DNA of 64,000 bases from an uncultured Clostridium sp. (GTDB taxonomy: Bacteria; Bacillota; Clostridia; Clostridiales; Clostridiaceae): assembly GCA_937927335.1 (NCBI GenBank), contig CALBDU010000004.1, positions 1-64,000 on the forward strand, read 5' to 3'. The position numbers and the translations under genes were made by a program. Positions 34,525-42,424 of the stretch are shown here, one piece after another (position 1 is the stretch's first letter; the number at the start of each line of letters is the position of its first letter). The notes under the pieces are model-generated. The model saw only the letters and a program-made list of their open reading frames with translations. It ran no database searches and was not told the origin of the DNA.

Positions 34525-35514
34525 TTACTTTTCAATCATGCATTCTGCAATCTGCACTGCATTAGACGCAGCACCTTTTCTTATATTATCTGCCACTACC
34601 CAAAGATTAATGCCGTTGTCCACACTGAAATCCCTGCGGATTCTTCCAACATATACTTCATCATGACCAGCTGCATCAATTGGCATAGGATAAACCAGGT
34701 TTTCAACATCATCCTTTAATATTATGCCATCTGCATTTTTATACAATTCGAATATATCCTTCAACTCAAATTCATGGTCAAGCTCTACATTGATACTTTC
34801 GCTATGGCCATAGAAAACAGGCACTCTGCAAGTGGTTGCTGTAATTTTAAGCTTATCATCATGAAGGATTTTAATGGTTTCATTAACCATTTTCATTTCC
34901 TCTTTTGTGTATCCGTTTTCCAGGAATACATCTATATGAGGAAGTATATTTCCGGCTATAGGATAAGGGAATTTTTTAGGAGCTTCTCCCTTGTAACCCT
35001 CAACAAGATCATTATATCCATTTAAGCCTGCTCCTGACACTGCCTGATAAGTTGAATATACTATCCTTTTTATACCGTATTTGTCGTAAAGCGGTTTTAA
35101 TACAACTACCGCCTGGATAGTTGAGCAGTTTGGATTTGCTATGATTCCCTTGTTCCATTTAATATCCTCAGGGTTAACCTCAGGCACTACCAGGGGAACC
35201 TCAGGATCCATCCTCCAGGCACTGCTGTTATCAATTACCACAGCACCGTATTTTACAAACACAGGAGCAAAGCTTTTACTAACATCTCCACCCGCTGAAA
35301 ACAATGCAAAGTGGATTTTTTTGGATTTTATATTATCTTCCTTAAGTTCTTCCACTGTAACATCTTGACCTTTAAATTTCAGTACTGTACCGGCAGACCT
35401 TCCGGATGCAAAAAAATAGATTGTATCTATTGGAAAGTTTCTTTCTTCTAATACTTCAATAAACTTTCTTCCAACCATACCGGTAGCCCCTACTACTGCT
35501 ACGTTATAATTCAT
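34525..35514 (-). CDS. Aspartate-semialdehyde dehydrogenase
   Basis: A 329-residue enzyme producing aspartate semialdehyde. Visible features are the N-terminal VVGATGMVGRKFIEVL, the nucleophilic Cys in IIANPNCSTIQ (about 130) and the substrate-binding GHSESINVELD. It heads the asd-dapA-dapB operon; a GGAGGAAAG site precedes the ATG. No lysine riboswitch is recognisable upstream, only an AT-rich region with a TATAAT-like hexamer. Confidence 0.96.
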   Translation of the reverse strand: MNYNVAVVGATGMVGRKFIEVLEERNFPIDTIYFFASGRSAGTVLKFKGQDVTVEELKEDNIKSKKIHFALFSAGGDVSKSFAPVFVKYGAVVIDNSSAWRMDPEVPLVVPEVNPEDIKWNKGIIANPNCSTIQAVVVLKPLYDKYGIKRIVYSTYQAVSGAGLNGYNDLVEGYKGEAPKKFPYPIAGNILPHIDVFLENGYTKEEMKMVNETIKILHDDKLKITATTCRVPVFYGHSESINVELDHEFELKDIFELYKNADGIILKDDVENLVYPMPIDAAGHDEVYVGRIRRDFSVDNGINLWVVADNIRKGAASNAVQIAECMIEK

Positions 35515-35661
35515 TCATCTTTCCTCCTTTATAAAATCGTTACTATCATTATATAACTGATATACACAAAAATACATAGTTTTTTTAATAATTATAAATT
35601 TAACAGACAAGCACCTGTAAAGCTTTTTGCTGGTTTATAGGGTTTTATGCTGTGCCAGTTT

Positions 35662-35691
35662 TGAATAAAACCATGTAAATGGTAAATAATA
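35662..35691 (+). promoter_or_regulatory. Sigma-G-type promoter of the SASP gene
   Basis: TGAATA at 35662-35667, a 17-bp spacer and AATAATA at 35685-35691 match the sigma-G consensus at nearly every position. Forespore expression of SASP genes by sigma-G is established, so context supports it. Confidence 0.65.
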
Positions 35692-35723
35692 AATAGTAAA
35701 GTATTTAAACGGGGTGACAAACT

Positions 35724-35978
35724 ATGGGGAATACTCCACTAAAAAAAATAATTAAGGCGAAAATTAAGGCAAATAAAGAGCTAACTGAAAGCGAAAGGAT
35801 AAGGGAAGCCATGAAATATGAAATTGCGGCTGAACTGGGACTTAGCGAAAAAGTCCGCCGGGAGGGCTGGAGCGCACTTACTTCAGAAGAAACGGGCAGG
35901 ATAGGTGGAATAATGACCAGAAGAAAGAAGGAACTTAATCTTCCTAAAAATGAAATTATACAAAGAGACCACCTATAA
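35724..35978 (+). CDS. Small acid-soluble spore protein, alpha/beta type
   Basis: An 84-residue DNA-binding spore protein that coats and protects forespore DNA. The two conserved segments are visible: MKYEIAAELGLSEKVR, with the Glu-Ile cleavage region for germination protease, and GWSALTSEETGRIGGIMTRR, the DNA-contacting helix. It is somewhat longer and more basic at the N-terminus than classical SspA, closer to divergent SspF/minor SASP. A GGGGTGA site precedes the ATG. Confidence 0.85.
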   Translation: MGNTPLKKIIKAKIKANKELTESERIREAMKYEIAAELGLSEKVRREGWSALTSEETGRIGGIMTRRKKELNLPKNEIIQRDHL

Positions 35979-35983
35979 TTTTA

Positions 35984-36012
35984 TTGACTTCATTAAGGAT
36001 TATCTATAGTAT
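35984..36012 (+). promoter_or_regulatory. Sigma-A-like promoter of the methyltransferase-hslO operon
   Basis: TTGACT at 35984-35989, 17 bp, TAGTAT at 36007-36012. It lies right after the SASP stop codon. Confidence 0.6.
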
Positions 36013-36043
36013 AAATATGAAAATATTTTTAATGAGGTATATT

Positions 36044-36796
36044 ATGGATTGTTATAAGGACTTTGCCAAGGTTTACGACAGATTAATAAACTGCGATATA
36101 GACTACAAATCCTGGGCTGATTTTATTTTAAGCCTCTGCAGCAAAAGAAATATTGAATTTGACAGCTACCTGGACATTGCCTGCGGTACAGGTAATATGG
36201 CGGAACAGCTCTGCAAGAGCTTCAGCAGCAACTGGCTGGTAGATATGTCCATGGAAATGCTGTCAGAGGCGGAGATAAAATTAAGAGATAAGGGTATTAA
36301 GGCAAAATATGTATGCCAAAACATCAAAGATCTTAATCTTAATAAAAAATTTGACCTGATTACATGTTGCCTTGATTCTACTAATTACTTATTAAAAGAC
36401 AGAGATCTTTTGAACTATTTTAATAATGTAAGGCTTCATTTGAAGGAAAACGGGTTGTTTATATTTGATATAAATTCCTATTACAAGTTAACGGAGATTC
36501 TTGGCAATAATGTATATAATTATGATGATGAGGATGTAACGTATATTTGGGAAAACTCTCTGAATAATGAAATAGTGGACATGTTTCTCACTTTCTTTGT
36601 TAGAGAAGGAGAATTTTACAGAAGATTTGATGAGGAACATAGCGAGAGGGCCTATAAGGAAACAGATATTGAAAGGATGCTTAATGTATCAGGCCTGGGA
36701 ATATTATATAAATTCGACAGCTATGAGCTTGAAAAGGTAAATGAAAATACGGAAAGAATTGTTTATGTGGTTATTAAGGAGGAAAGCAATGGATAA
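36044..36796 (+). CDS. Class I SAM-dependent methyltransferase
   Basis: A 250-residue methyltransferase of unknown substrate. The SAM-binding motif I is YLDIACGTGNMAEQL (about 42-56), with the acidic residue of motif II in WLVDMSMEML and motif IV in DLITCCLDSTNYLL. I start at 36044 after GAGGT; an upstream extension to 35984 would begin inside the predicted promoter. Its stop overlaps the hslO start by 8 bp. Confidence 0.86.
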   Translation: MDCYKDFAKVYDRLINCDIDYKSWADFILSLCSKRNIEFDSYLDIACGTGNMAEQLCKSFSSNWLVDMSMEMLSEAEIKLRDKGIKAKYVCQNIKDLNLNKKFDLITCCLDSTNYLLKDRDLLNYFNNVRLHLKENGLFIFDINSYYKLTEILGNNVYNYDDEDVTYIWENSLNNEIVDMFLTFFVREGEFYRRFDEEHSERAYKETDIERMLNVSGLGILYKFDSYELEKVNENTERIVYVVIKEESNG

Positions 36797-37667
36797 GTTA
36801 ATAAAAGCTACTGCGTTAAATGGTGATATAAGGATAATTGGAGCAGTTACAACTGAACTGGTAAATGAAGGGGTGAAAATACACCAATGTTCACCTACGG
36901 CGTCAGCGGCATTTGGAAGGATGCTTACTGCAGGTTGTCTCCTTGGGAGCATGCTGAAGGCATCCCAGGATACTATAACACTGCAGATCTCGGGAGGTGG
37001 ACCTGCAGGAGGAATTGTAGTAACCTCTTATACGGATGCTCATGTTAAAGGCTATATTGCACATCCTGAGGCTGATCTTCCAGCCAATGAAAAAGGTAAA
37101 CTTGATGTGGCCGGATTGGTGGGACTAAACGGAAACCTAACTTTAATAAGAGACATGGGGCTAAGAGAACCATATGTGGGGCAGGTACCCATATATACCG
37201 GTGAAATAGGAGAAGACCTGGCCTATTACTTTACTGTATCAGAGCAGACTCCATCAGCGGTAGGCCTGGGTGTACTGGTAGATACTGACCTAACTATAAA
37301 AGCTGCAGGTGGGTTCATTATTCAGATGATGCCTGGTGCAAATGAAATGGCAGCAGATCTTTTAACCTACAGGCTCCAGGAAATCCCTCCAATTACAGAA
37401 ATGATTAACCAGGGTAAAACTATTGAAGAAATTATTGAATATATTTTTGAAGATATGCAGCTGAATATATTGGAAAGCATGCACCCGGAGTATAGATGCG
37501 ACTGTACAAGGGAAAAGGTGGAGAAAGCATTCATCAGCATTGGCGAAAAGGATTTGGGAGAAATATATGAAGAAGGTAAATCTGAAGAAATTCAGTGCCA
37601 TTTCTGCAATAAAACCTACACCTTTTCCCATGAAGACATTGGAAAGCTCCTTGAACAGAGCAAGTAA
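36789..37667 (+). CDS. Redox-regulated chaperone Hsp33
   Basis: A 292-residue holdase activated by oxidation. The N-terminal substrate-binding domain is complete and the C-terminal zinc redox switch has its four Cys as CDC in YRCDCTREK (about 237-239) and CHFC in EIQCHFCNKTY (about 270-273). Oxidative disulfide formation unfolds the linker and turns on chaperone activity. GGAGG at the end of the methyltransferase gene fixes the start at 36789. Confidence 0.95.
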   Translation: MDKLIKATALNGDIRIIGAVTTELVNEGVKIHQCSPTASAAFGRMLTAGCLLGSMLKASQDTITLQISGGGPAGGIVVTSYTDAHVKGYIAHPEADLPANEKGKLDVAGLVGLNGNLTLIRDMGLREPYVGQVPIYTGEIGEDLAYYFTVSEQTPSAVGLGVLVDTDLTIKAAGGFIIQMMPGANEMAADLLTYRLQEIPPITEMINQGKTIEEIIEYIFEDMQLNILESMHPEYRCDCTREKVEKAFISIGEKDLGEIYEEGKSEEIQCHFCNKTYTFSHEDIGKLLEQSK

Positions 37668-37687
37668 AAAAATATCTAAAAAAACTG

Positions 37688-37716
37688 TTGACAAGGTATC
37701 CTTTAGATTATATAAT
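37688..37716 (+). promoter_or_regulatory. Perfect consensus promoter of the tRNA operon
   Basis: TTGACA at 37688-37693, 17 bp, TATAAT at 37711-37716: a full sigma-A consensus, 47 bp upstream of the first tRNA, as expected for stable RNA. Confidence 0.92.
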
Positions 37717-37762
37717 AATAAATGTCTCAAGGACACAACGAAGTCTTAGAGAAACAGATAGT

Positions 37763-37838
37763 GGGCGCATAGCTCAGCTGGGAGAGCATCTGCCTTACAA
37801 GCAGAGGGTCACAGGTTCGAGCCCTGTTGTGCCCACCA
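37763..37838 (+). tRNA. tRNA-Val (TAC)
   Basis: A 76-nt cloverleaf with acceptor stem GGGCGCA/TGTGCCC, anticodon loop CTTACAA (anticodon TAC), T-loop GGTTCGAGCC and encoded CCA. First of five tandem tRNAs. It would read the GTA specifier codon seen in the valS T-box of this window. Confidence 0.97.
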
Positions 37839-37844
37839 CTATTT

Positions 37845-37921
37845 GGCCTGGTGGCTCAGTTGGTTAGAGTGCTGGCCTGTCACGCCGGAGGTCGAGGGTT
37901 CGAGTCCCTTCCAGGTCGCCA
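37845..37921 (+). tRNA. tRNA-Asp (GTC)
   Basis: A 77-nt cloverleaf, acceptor stem GGCCTGG/CCAGGTC, anticodon loop CTGTCAC, encoded CCA. It lies 6 nt after tRNA-Val. Confidence 0.97.
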
Positions 37922-37926
37922 AATAT

Positions 37927-38002
<76 letters not shown>

Positions 38003-38009
38003 TTAATAA

Positions 38010-38084
38010 GCGGGAGTGGCTCAGTGGTAGAGCGTCACCTTGCCAAGGTGAACGTCGCGAGTTCGAATCTCGTCTTCCGCTCCA
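38010..38084 (+). tRNA. tRNA-Gly (GCC)
   Basis: A 75-nt cloverleaf, acceptor GCGGGAG/CTTCCGC with one G-T pair, anticodon loop TTGCCAA, encoded CCA. Confidence 0.97.
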
Positions 38085-38091
38085 TTAATTT

Positions 38092-38165
<74 letters not shown>

Positions 38166-38173
38166 TAATAGAC

Positions 38174-38207
38174 ACCTTGAAAACACTAGCTTTCAAGGTT
38201 TTTATTT
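38174..38207 (+). terminator. Terminator of the tRNA operon
   Basis: ACCTTGAAA and TTTCAAGGT form a 9-bp stem followed by TTTTTATTTT, nine bases after the tRNA-Cys CCA. Confidence 0.88.
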
Positions 38208-38290
38208 TACCCCAAAATAGTGCCCCAGACAAAAAATAAGCCACCTATAATAACGGAAGGTTGATTACAAATATAAATAGTTAAATTCTT

Positions 38291-38331
38291 CTACTGCCTA
38301 ATTAAAAATATTGGCAGTAGTTTTTTTATTT
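38291..38331 (+). terminator. Second plus-strand terminator with no gene of its own
   Basis: CTACTGCC and GGCAGTAG form a perfect 8-bp stem followed by seven T. The 83 bases between it and the tRNA terminator contain no convincing gene, so it is a back-up terminator or a relic. Confidence 0.75.
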
Positions 38332-38413
38332 CCTCAGAAATGTAATATATCATGGGTCTGGTAAATTCAGATAGTAAATATATTGATACATTTAAATAGC
38401 AGAACAAAATTAA

Positions 38414-38437
38414 AGCTAGAAGAATTATCTTCTAGCT
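38414..38437 (-). terminator. Terminator of the Tyr-rich gene
   Basis: AGCTAGAAGA and TCTTCTAGCT form a perfect 10-bp stem with a 4-nt loop. On the minus strand it is followed by TTTAATTTTG. Confidence 0.7.
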
Positions 38438-38448
38438 AAGTAGTGAGT

Positions 38449-38697
38449 TTAATCACTTTCCCCCATAAAGTACGGATAAGGGTAATATGGATAGTATGGA
38501 CGATAGTAGTAATATGGTCGATAGTAGTATGGGTAAGGACGATAGTAATAATATGGTCTTCTACGTCTGCGTCTTGGTCGTTGCCTTGACATATCAAGAT
38601 CATCATCCCTATATGGACATTCATCTCCTGTGGCTGGACATACCTCAGCATCAAATTCTTCAGTGGGCAGCATGTTAGAGTCAAAATCTCTGTACAT
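38449..38697 (-). CDS. Tyr/Pro/Arg-rich small protein, candidate spore coat component
   Basis: An 82-residue protein in two parts. The acidic N-terminal half contains two Cys (EVCPATGDECPYRD); the C-terminal half begins with a run of six Arg and continues as repeated RPYYYY/YPYP units, so about 20 of 82 residues are Tyr. Such composition is typical of structural coat or exosporium proteins that can be cross-linked through tyrosine. GGAGG lies upstream of the ATG, and a sigma-K-like promoter precedes it. Its neighbour two genes away is a CotA-like laccase. Function is inference; no homologue was recognised. Confidence 0.7.
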   Translation of the reverse strand: MYRDFDSNMLPTEEFDAEVCPATGDECPYRDDDLDMSRQRPRRRRRRPYYYYRPYPYYYRPYYYYRPYYPYYPYPYFMGESD

Positions 38698-38728
38698 TAA
38701 TAAACCTCCGGATATTTAACTACATTAA

Positions 38729-38755
38729 TATAATATGCATATATGAAAAACAGGT
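38729..38755 (-). promoter_or_regulatory. Sigma-K-type promoter of the Tyr-rich gene
   Basis: On the minus strand AC (38755-38754), 16 bp, then CATATTATA (38737-38729), a full match to the mother-cell sigma-K -10 pattern CATANNNTA with the usual AC at -35. Confidence 0.6.
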
Positions 38756-38828
38756 TCATAAAACCACAAGAAAACTTAGTATTCCAGGTACGGAGTTCGC
38801 TTAGTAGTCCATGGCCAATCATTTAATA

Positions 38829-38975
38829 CTAAAGCTTAAGGGAGCGAGGATAACGGGCAATATCAATATCCACAATAAAAATTAAAAGCTGAATAGCACA
38901 ATAAGCTGATAATATAAAAAATAATATACCAAAGACATTTGTTTTAGAAATTATCTGCCACATTTTTGATTTCAT
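38829..38975 (-). CDS. Small single-pass membrane protein, 48 residues
   Basis: A short gene with a perfect AAGGAGA ribosome-binding site 6-7 nt before its ATG. The product has a basic start (MKSKMWQIISK), one hydrophobic helix (about 14-36, GILFFILSAYCAIQLLIFIV) and a polar tail DIDIARYPRSLKL. It lies on the same strand between cotA and the Tyr-rich gene. No homologue recognised. Codon use and the ribosome-binding site make it a likely real gene; its role is unknown. Confidence 0.6.
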   Translation of the reverse strand: MKSKMWQIISKTNVFGILFFILSAYCAIQLLIFIVDIDIARYPRSLKL

Positions 38976-39087
38976 TATGGTCTCCTTTGTTTTTTTTCTT
39001 AGTTTAACTATGTTCTAATAATTTATACATTTTATACATTATCATTTAGAATAGTATTAAATAAATTTTAAATTCTCATTTTACAAG

Positions 39088-39123
39088 AAAATCTGCCAAA
39101 GTAACATTTACTAGGCAGATTTT
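39088..39123 (-). terminator. Terminator after the laccase gene
   Basis: AAATCTGCC and GGCAGATTT pair perfectly around a 16-nt loop. On the minus strand the stem's own 3' arm is followed by TTCTTGTAAAAT, so it is modest. It begins 9 bases past the cotA stop codon. Confidence 0.65.
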
Positions 39124-39131
39124 CAATTAGG

Positions 39132-41054
39132 TTATTTAGTTATTTTCATTGGCCTCATCATTTCGTTATCTTCATGATCCAGTATATGGCAATGCCATAC
39201 ATAACCAGGTGGTTCGCTAGGATTAAATGAATATAGATTTTTGCCAGGGTGTATTTCATTTGGATCTGCATTCTGAGGGGCCACACGTATTCTGATAATA
39301 GTCACTTCGCCAGGGTTCATTTTTACAGTATCTTTCCAGCCTTTTTCATTAAGTTCAGGTTCAGTTTGATTTTCTACATAATCTCCAATTGGAACTTCTA
39401 CTACCTTCCAATCATTTTTAAAAGGAAGCATACCATCTGTTAATCCTAATTTATTAACTTCCAGCCATTTTTTTTCATAACTATCCACAGCATTAAGCTG
39501 ATACCTTCCAACAACCTGGAACTGGAATAGATGCAAGTGTATAGGATGGGTATCACCAGTCAGATTAACAATTTGCCATTCCTCTATGGTGCCTACCTGC
39601 GGCATTTCAGAAACATTTGCACTCCAACGTTGTCCGTTAAGCAGTACTGCTATCGGTGCAGTAACTCCACCACTCATACCCATAACCTCAGTTAAAGTCA
39701 ATACTCTGGTCTTATTTACTGGAACAAATTGTGGTATGGTATTAAGGATGTCAGGCAATTTTGCTGGAGGTGAATTTTGTTGCTGGCCGTTAACTGTGAA
39801 CTGCATAATTTTCCCCGTATTTTCATCAGGTTCAACCCCATCAGGGAATGGAGCATTAGCGCTATTTGAAAGTAATATTGTTGTTCCTGCATGAACATCT
39901 GAAAAATCAACTAATATATCAGCTCTTTCTCCTGGTGCTATGAGAAGCCTTGTAAGCATCACAGGTTGAGGAAGATATCCACCATCACTGCCTATTTGAA
40001 TAAAAGGTTTACCTTCAGGTGTACCATTTTCAAACCTTAAATCATAGAATCGAGCATTGGAACCATTAAGCAGTCTGAAGCGATATTGACGTCTTTCAGC
40101 CTCAAAGTTAGGCCAAACCTTACCATTTACCATGATAGTGTTACCAAAAAATTCTGGATTCCAGTAAGGATGCACTTCTGGTAATACTCCTACCGTGTCA
40201 AAAAAGAAAGATCCATCAGTTCTAAAAGAACGGTCTTGAATTACTATTGGGACCTCATACTTACCTTTAGGAAGTTTTGCTTCAATTGAATCATTACGGT
40301 CACGAAGGAGGTAGAAACCTGCGAGTCCAGCCAAAACATTAATACGAGTTATTCCCAGTGCATGATCATGATACCAAAGCGTCGTTTGATTTTGCTCATT
40401 AGGATAAGTGTATTGATTTTTTCCATATTTATAAGCATCTCCACGCTTTCCATTATAGGTCCACCAAGCCTCCGGGTTACCATCATACTTTGATGGAACT
40501 TCACCGCCGTGTAGATGAGTAACCAAGGGAACAGGGTGTTGAGCATCAGGAAATGCTGGAGGATAACTTGGCCAACCAGAGTCAGGCATCATAGGCATGC
40601 CCATGTTATTTGGATCTGCCCAATGAAGAGTTGGGTCTACTGGAAACAAGTGACGTCGCTTTATTCTATTAACCCATTTAACTTTAATTGGAATACCTCT
40701 TATTGCTTCAAATGTAGCTCCAGGAGAATTCCGAAAATATTGTTTTTTACCAGTAACAGGATGCTTTTCAACAATCCCGCCATAACCCCATACTTTAGTT
40801 TTTAATGGTTTTCCATTAGAATCATTTAATCCTAATATCTCTTGAGTAAACTCACTAATATCAATGTTATATTGATGGTAAGTTTCAGTACCGCTCTTAC
40901 ATTTATTTGGATGATATATAGGTGGTATAACCAGTTGATTTACAAACTTTGGAATGGCATTCGGATCAAGCCCTGGCGCTAAATCATTATTTTCATGTCT
41001 ATGAAATATGGCTTTTAATAGATCTATAAGCCAATTTAATATATTGGTAAACAT
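39132..41054 (-). CDS. CotA-like multicopper oxidase (spore coat laccase family)
   Basis: A 640-residue three-cupredoxin enzyme that would oxidise phenols or metal ions with reduction of O2 to water. All copper sites are visible: THLHGGEVPSKYDG and LWYHDHALGITR in domain 1, HPIHLHLFQFQVVGRY and YVWHCHILDHEDNEMM in domain 3, the last with the type 1 Cys-His and axial Met. No signal peptide is present, as in Bacillus CotA, a coat protein. A sigma-K-like promoter lies upstream. Its presence in a clostridial chromosome is unusual because laccases need oxygen; coat-located activity after spores meet air would make sense. Confidence 0.9.
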   Translation of the reverse strand: MFTNILNWLIDLLKAIFHRHENNDLAPGLDPNAIPKFVNQLVIPPIYHPNKCKSGTETYHQYNIDISEFTQEILGLNDSNGKPLKTKVWGYGGIVEKHPVTGKKQYFRNSPGATFEAIRGIPIKVKWVNRIKRRHLFPVDPTLHWADPNNMGMPMMPDSGWPSYPPAFPDAQHPVPLVTHLHGGEVPSKYDGNPEAWWTYNGKRGDAYKYGKNQYTYPNEQNQTTLWYHDHALGITRINVLAGLAGFYLLRDRNDSIEAKLPKGKYEVPIVIQDRSFRTDGSFFFDTVGVLPEVHPYWNPEFFGNTIMVNGKVWPNFEAERRQYRFRLLNGSNARFYDLRFENGTPEGKPFIQIGSDGGYLPQPVMLTRLLIAPGERADILVDFSDVHAGTTILLSNSANAPFPDGVEPDENTGKIMQFTVNGQQQNSPPAKLPDILNTIPQFVPVNKTRVLTLTEVMGMSGGVTAPIAVLLNGQRWSANVSEMPQVGTIEEWQIVNLTGDTHPIHLHLFQFQVVGRYQLNAVDSYEKKWLEVNKLGLTDGMLPFKNDWKVVEVPIGDYVENQTEPELNEKGWKDTVKMNPGEVTIIRIRVAPQNADPNEIHPGKNLYSFNPSEPPGYVWHCHILDHEDNEMMRPMKITK

Positions 41055-41086
41055 TTTTCTCCTCCTTTTGAAAGTTACTGTAGTAA

Positions 41087-41114
41087 TATAGTATGAATAT
41101 CAGCTTAAAGATGT
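41087..41114 (-). promoter_or_regulatory. Sigma-K-type promoter of the laccase gene
   Basis: On the minus strand AC (41114-41113), 17 bp, CATACTATA (41095-41087): a full CATANNNTA match about 33 bp upstream of the cotA start codon. Late mother-cell expression is known for Bacillus cotA. Confidence 0.6.
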
Positions 41115-41241
41115 TAGTTACTCTTTGATTTCGCATTATAGATAAGTGTTAGCGGTTTAAATAAAAAGTCTGTAGCTCAATGCGGTTTTTACTCCCTAAA
41201 AATTGAATTGATTACGTATAAATATTTAAGGGAGTGATAAC

Positions 41242-41391
41242 ATGAAAATAGAACCAGCATCAAAATGTAATCTATACAATTCACAAAGAGAACTTATTAA
41301 TATTGAGAATCATAAGCAAAGGGGACAAAATGATAAAAGGGGTCAAATAACATTTTCTGAAGTTCTCAAGCAAACAATAAAAAAATATTAA
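41242..41391 (+). CDS. Hypothetical 49-residue protein
   Basis: A small basic, polar protein (MKIEPASKCNLYNSQ to SEVLKQTIKKY) with a strong AAGGGAGTG ribosome-binding site 7 nt upstream. No transmembrane segment or known motif. The final FSEVLKQTIKKY could form an amphipathic helix. The 187 bases between it and the laccase start hold the laccase promoter and nothing else recognised. Confidence 0.5.
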   Translation: MKIEPASKCNLYNSQRELINIENHKQRGQNDKRGQITFSEVLKQTIKKY

Positions 41392-41486
41392 TTGCATGAA
41401 AATTTTAAGAAGAAATGTAAAAAAATTGCAAACATATGGAATGTTGTATACAATTAGCATATAGAAGGTATACTGGAGGCATAATT

Positions 41487-41690
41487 ATGGGGATGAGTTT
41501 AAAAGATTACTTAACTACATCTATATGTGTATATAAGGAAGAAATTATGAATTATGAATGCAGACTACTTGATATCAAAAACTCTGAAGCTAAGGAGGGG
41601 AAGTGTGAAGAATTGAGAAAAATTTATGATTTAATTCAATACAGCAGTTGTATGCTATATGCATATGAACTGCTTGTAGATGAGCTCTGA
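41487..41690 (+). CDS. Hypothetical 67-residue helical protein
   Basis: A small protein predicted to be mostly helical (LKDYLTTSICVYKEEIMNY, then CEELRKIYDLIQYSSCMLY), with four Cys and an acidic end. GGAGG 8 nt upstream selects ATG 41487 over an extension to 41436. It resembles small conserved clostridial proteins of unknown function, but I cannot assign a family. Confidence 0.55.
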   Translation: MGMSLKDYLTTSICVYKEEIMNYECRLLDIKNSEAKEGKCEELRKIYDLIQYSSCMLYAYELLVDEL

Positions 41691-41709
41691 AGGGGCTTTT
41701 TATTTTTTT
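41680..41709 (+). terminator. Terminator after the 67-residue gene
   Basis: AGCTC and GGGCT (one G-T pair) enclose a short loop, followed by TTTTTATTTTTTTG. It overlaps the stop codon. Confidence 0.6.
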
Positions 41710-41747
41710 GTTTTTATTGAGGAATTCGGAATGTTGTGTATAAAATT

Positions 41748-42248
41748 TTAAACATTTTTCTCAAAACAAAAGAAGGGCAGTTCTCTTTGTGGAAAATATA
41801 ACTGTCCTACTTGGTTATAACCAAAGTTCTTGTATAGTTTAAGTGCTTTGTTATTTCCGCTATAAGCATCTAATCTGATGCAGGAATAGTTATTCTTAAC
41901 AGCAAAATCTTCGATAAACTTTAATATTATTTTTGCAATACCTTTCCCCTGAAACTCAGGATGAACACATAATCTATGAATAACTAATACCTTTCTTTCA
42001 TTAGAAAGCCAGTTTATTTCTCTGTATTCTGGTGATTGTTCCTCATTTATTGCAACAAATGCTATATATTTTCCGTTATCTTTTAAAAGGTAAGAATTTT
42101 CACTACTAATATCATTTTCAATTATATCTGAATTGGGATAGTATTTATTCCATTGGTATATACCTTGGCTTTCCATATAGCTTATACATCTGAAAATTAT
42201 ATCAAGAATAACTGATAGGTCTTGTTTTTGTGCCTTAATAATATCCAT
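41748..42248 (-). CDS. GNAT family N-acetyltransferase
   Basis: A 166-residue acetyltransferase. The acetyl-CoA loop is HPEFQGKGIAKIILKF (about 97-112), preceded by the beta4 strand VLVIHRLCV and followed by CIRLDAYSGNNKALKLYKNF, with the Asn-x-x-Ala-x-x-x-Tyr pattern of the family. An AAGGAGAAAAG site precedes the ATG. Substrate unknown. The gene is monocistronic, convergent with the small gene to its left. Confidence 0.85.
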   Translation of the reverse strand: MDIIKAQKQDLSVILDIIFRCISYMESQGIYQWNKYYPNSDIIENDISSENSYLLKDNGKYIAFVAINEEQSPEYREINWLSNERKVLVIHRLCVHPEFQGKGIAKIILKFIEDFAVKNNYSCIRLDAYSGNNKALKLYKNFGYNQVGQLYFPQRELPFFCFEKNV

Positions 42249-42424
42249 GACTCTTTTCTCCTTAATATGGTCTTATATACTGTAACATTTTACCAACTAT
42301 ATTATTTTATAATAATCATAACATAACTACTTTCTTTGTAAAATAAGTGAACTTATTCAAAGCATAAAAAGACATCTTAAGGGTAAGATATTTTATGTAA
42401 CTTATTAAATAGTAAAGGAGAGTC

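Noticed and set aside
35515..35720. Lysine riboswitch before asd
   Set aside because: The region is short and AT-rich, and none of the conserved lysine-riboswitch cores could be found on the minus strand.
38436..38684. Alternative minus-strand frame over the Tyr-rich gene (His/Thr/Ile-rich)
   Set aside because: The repeats leave a second frame open, but only the Tyr-rich frame has a ribosome-binding site and a start codon at the right place.
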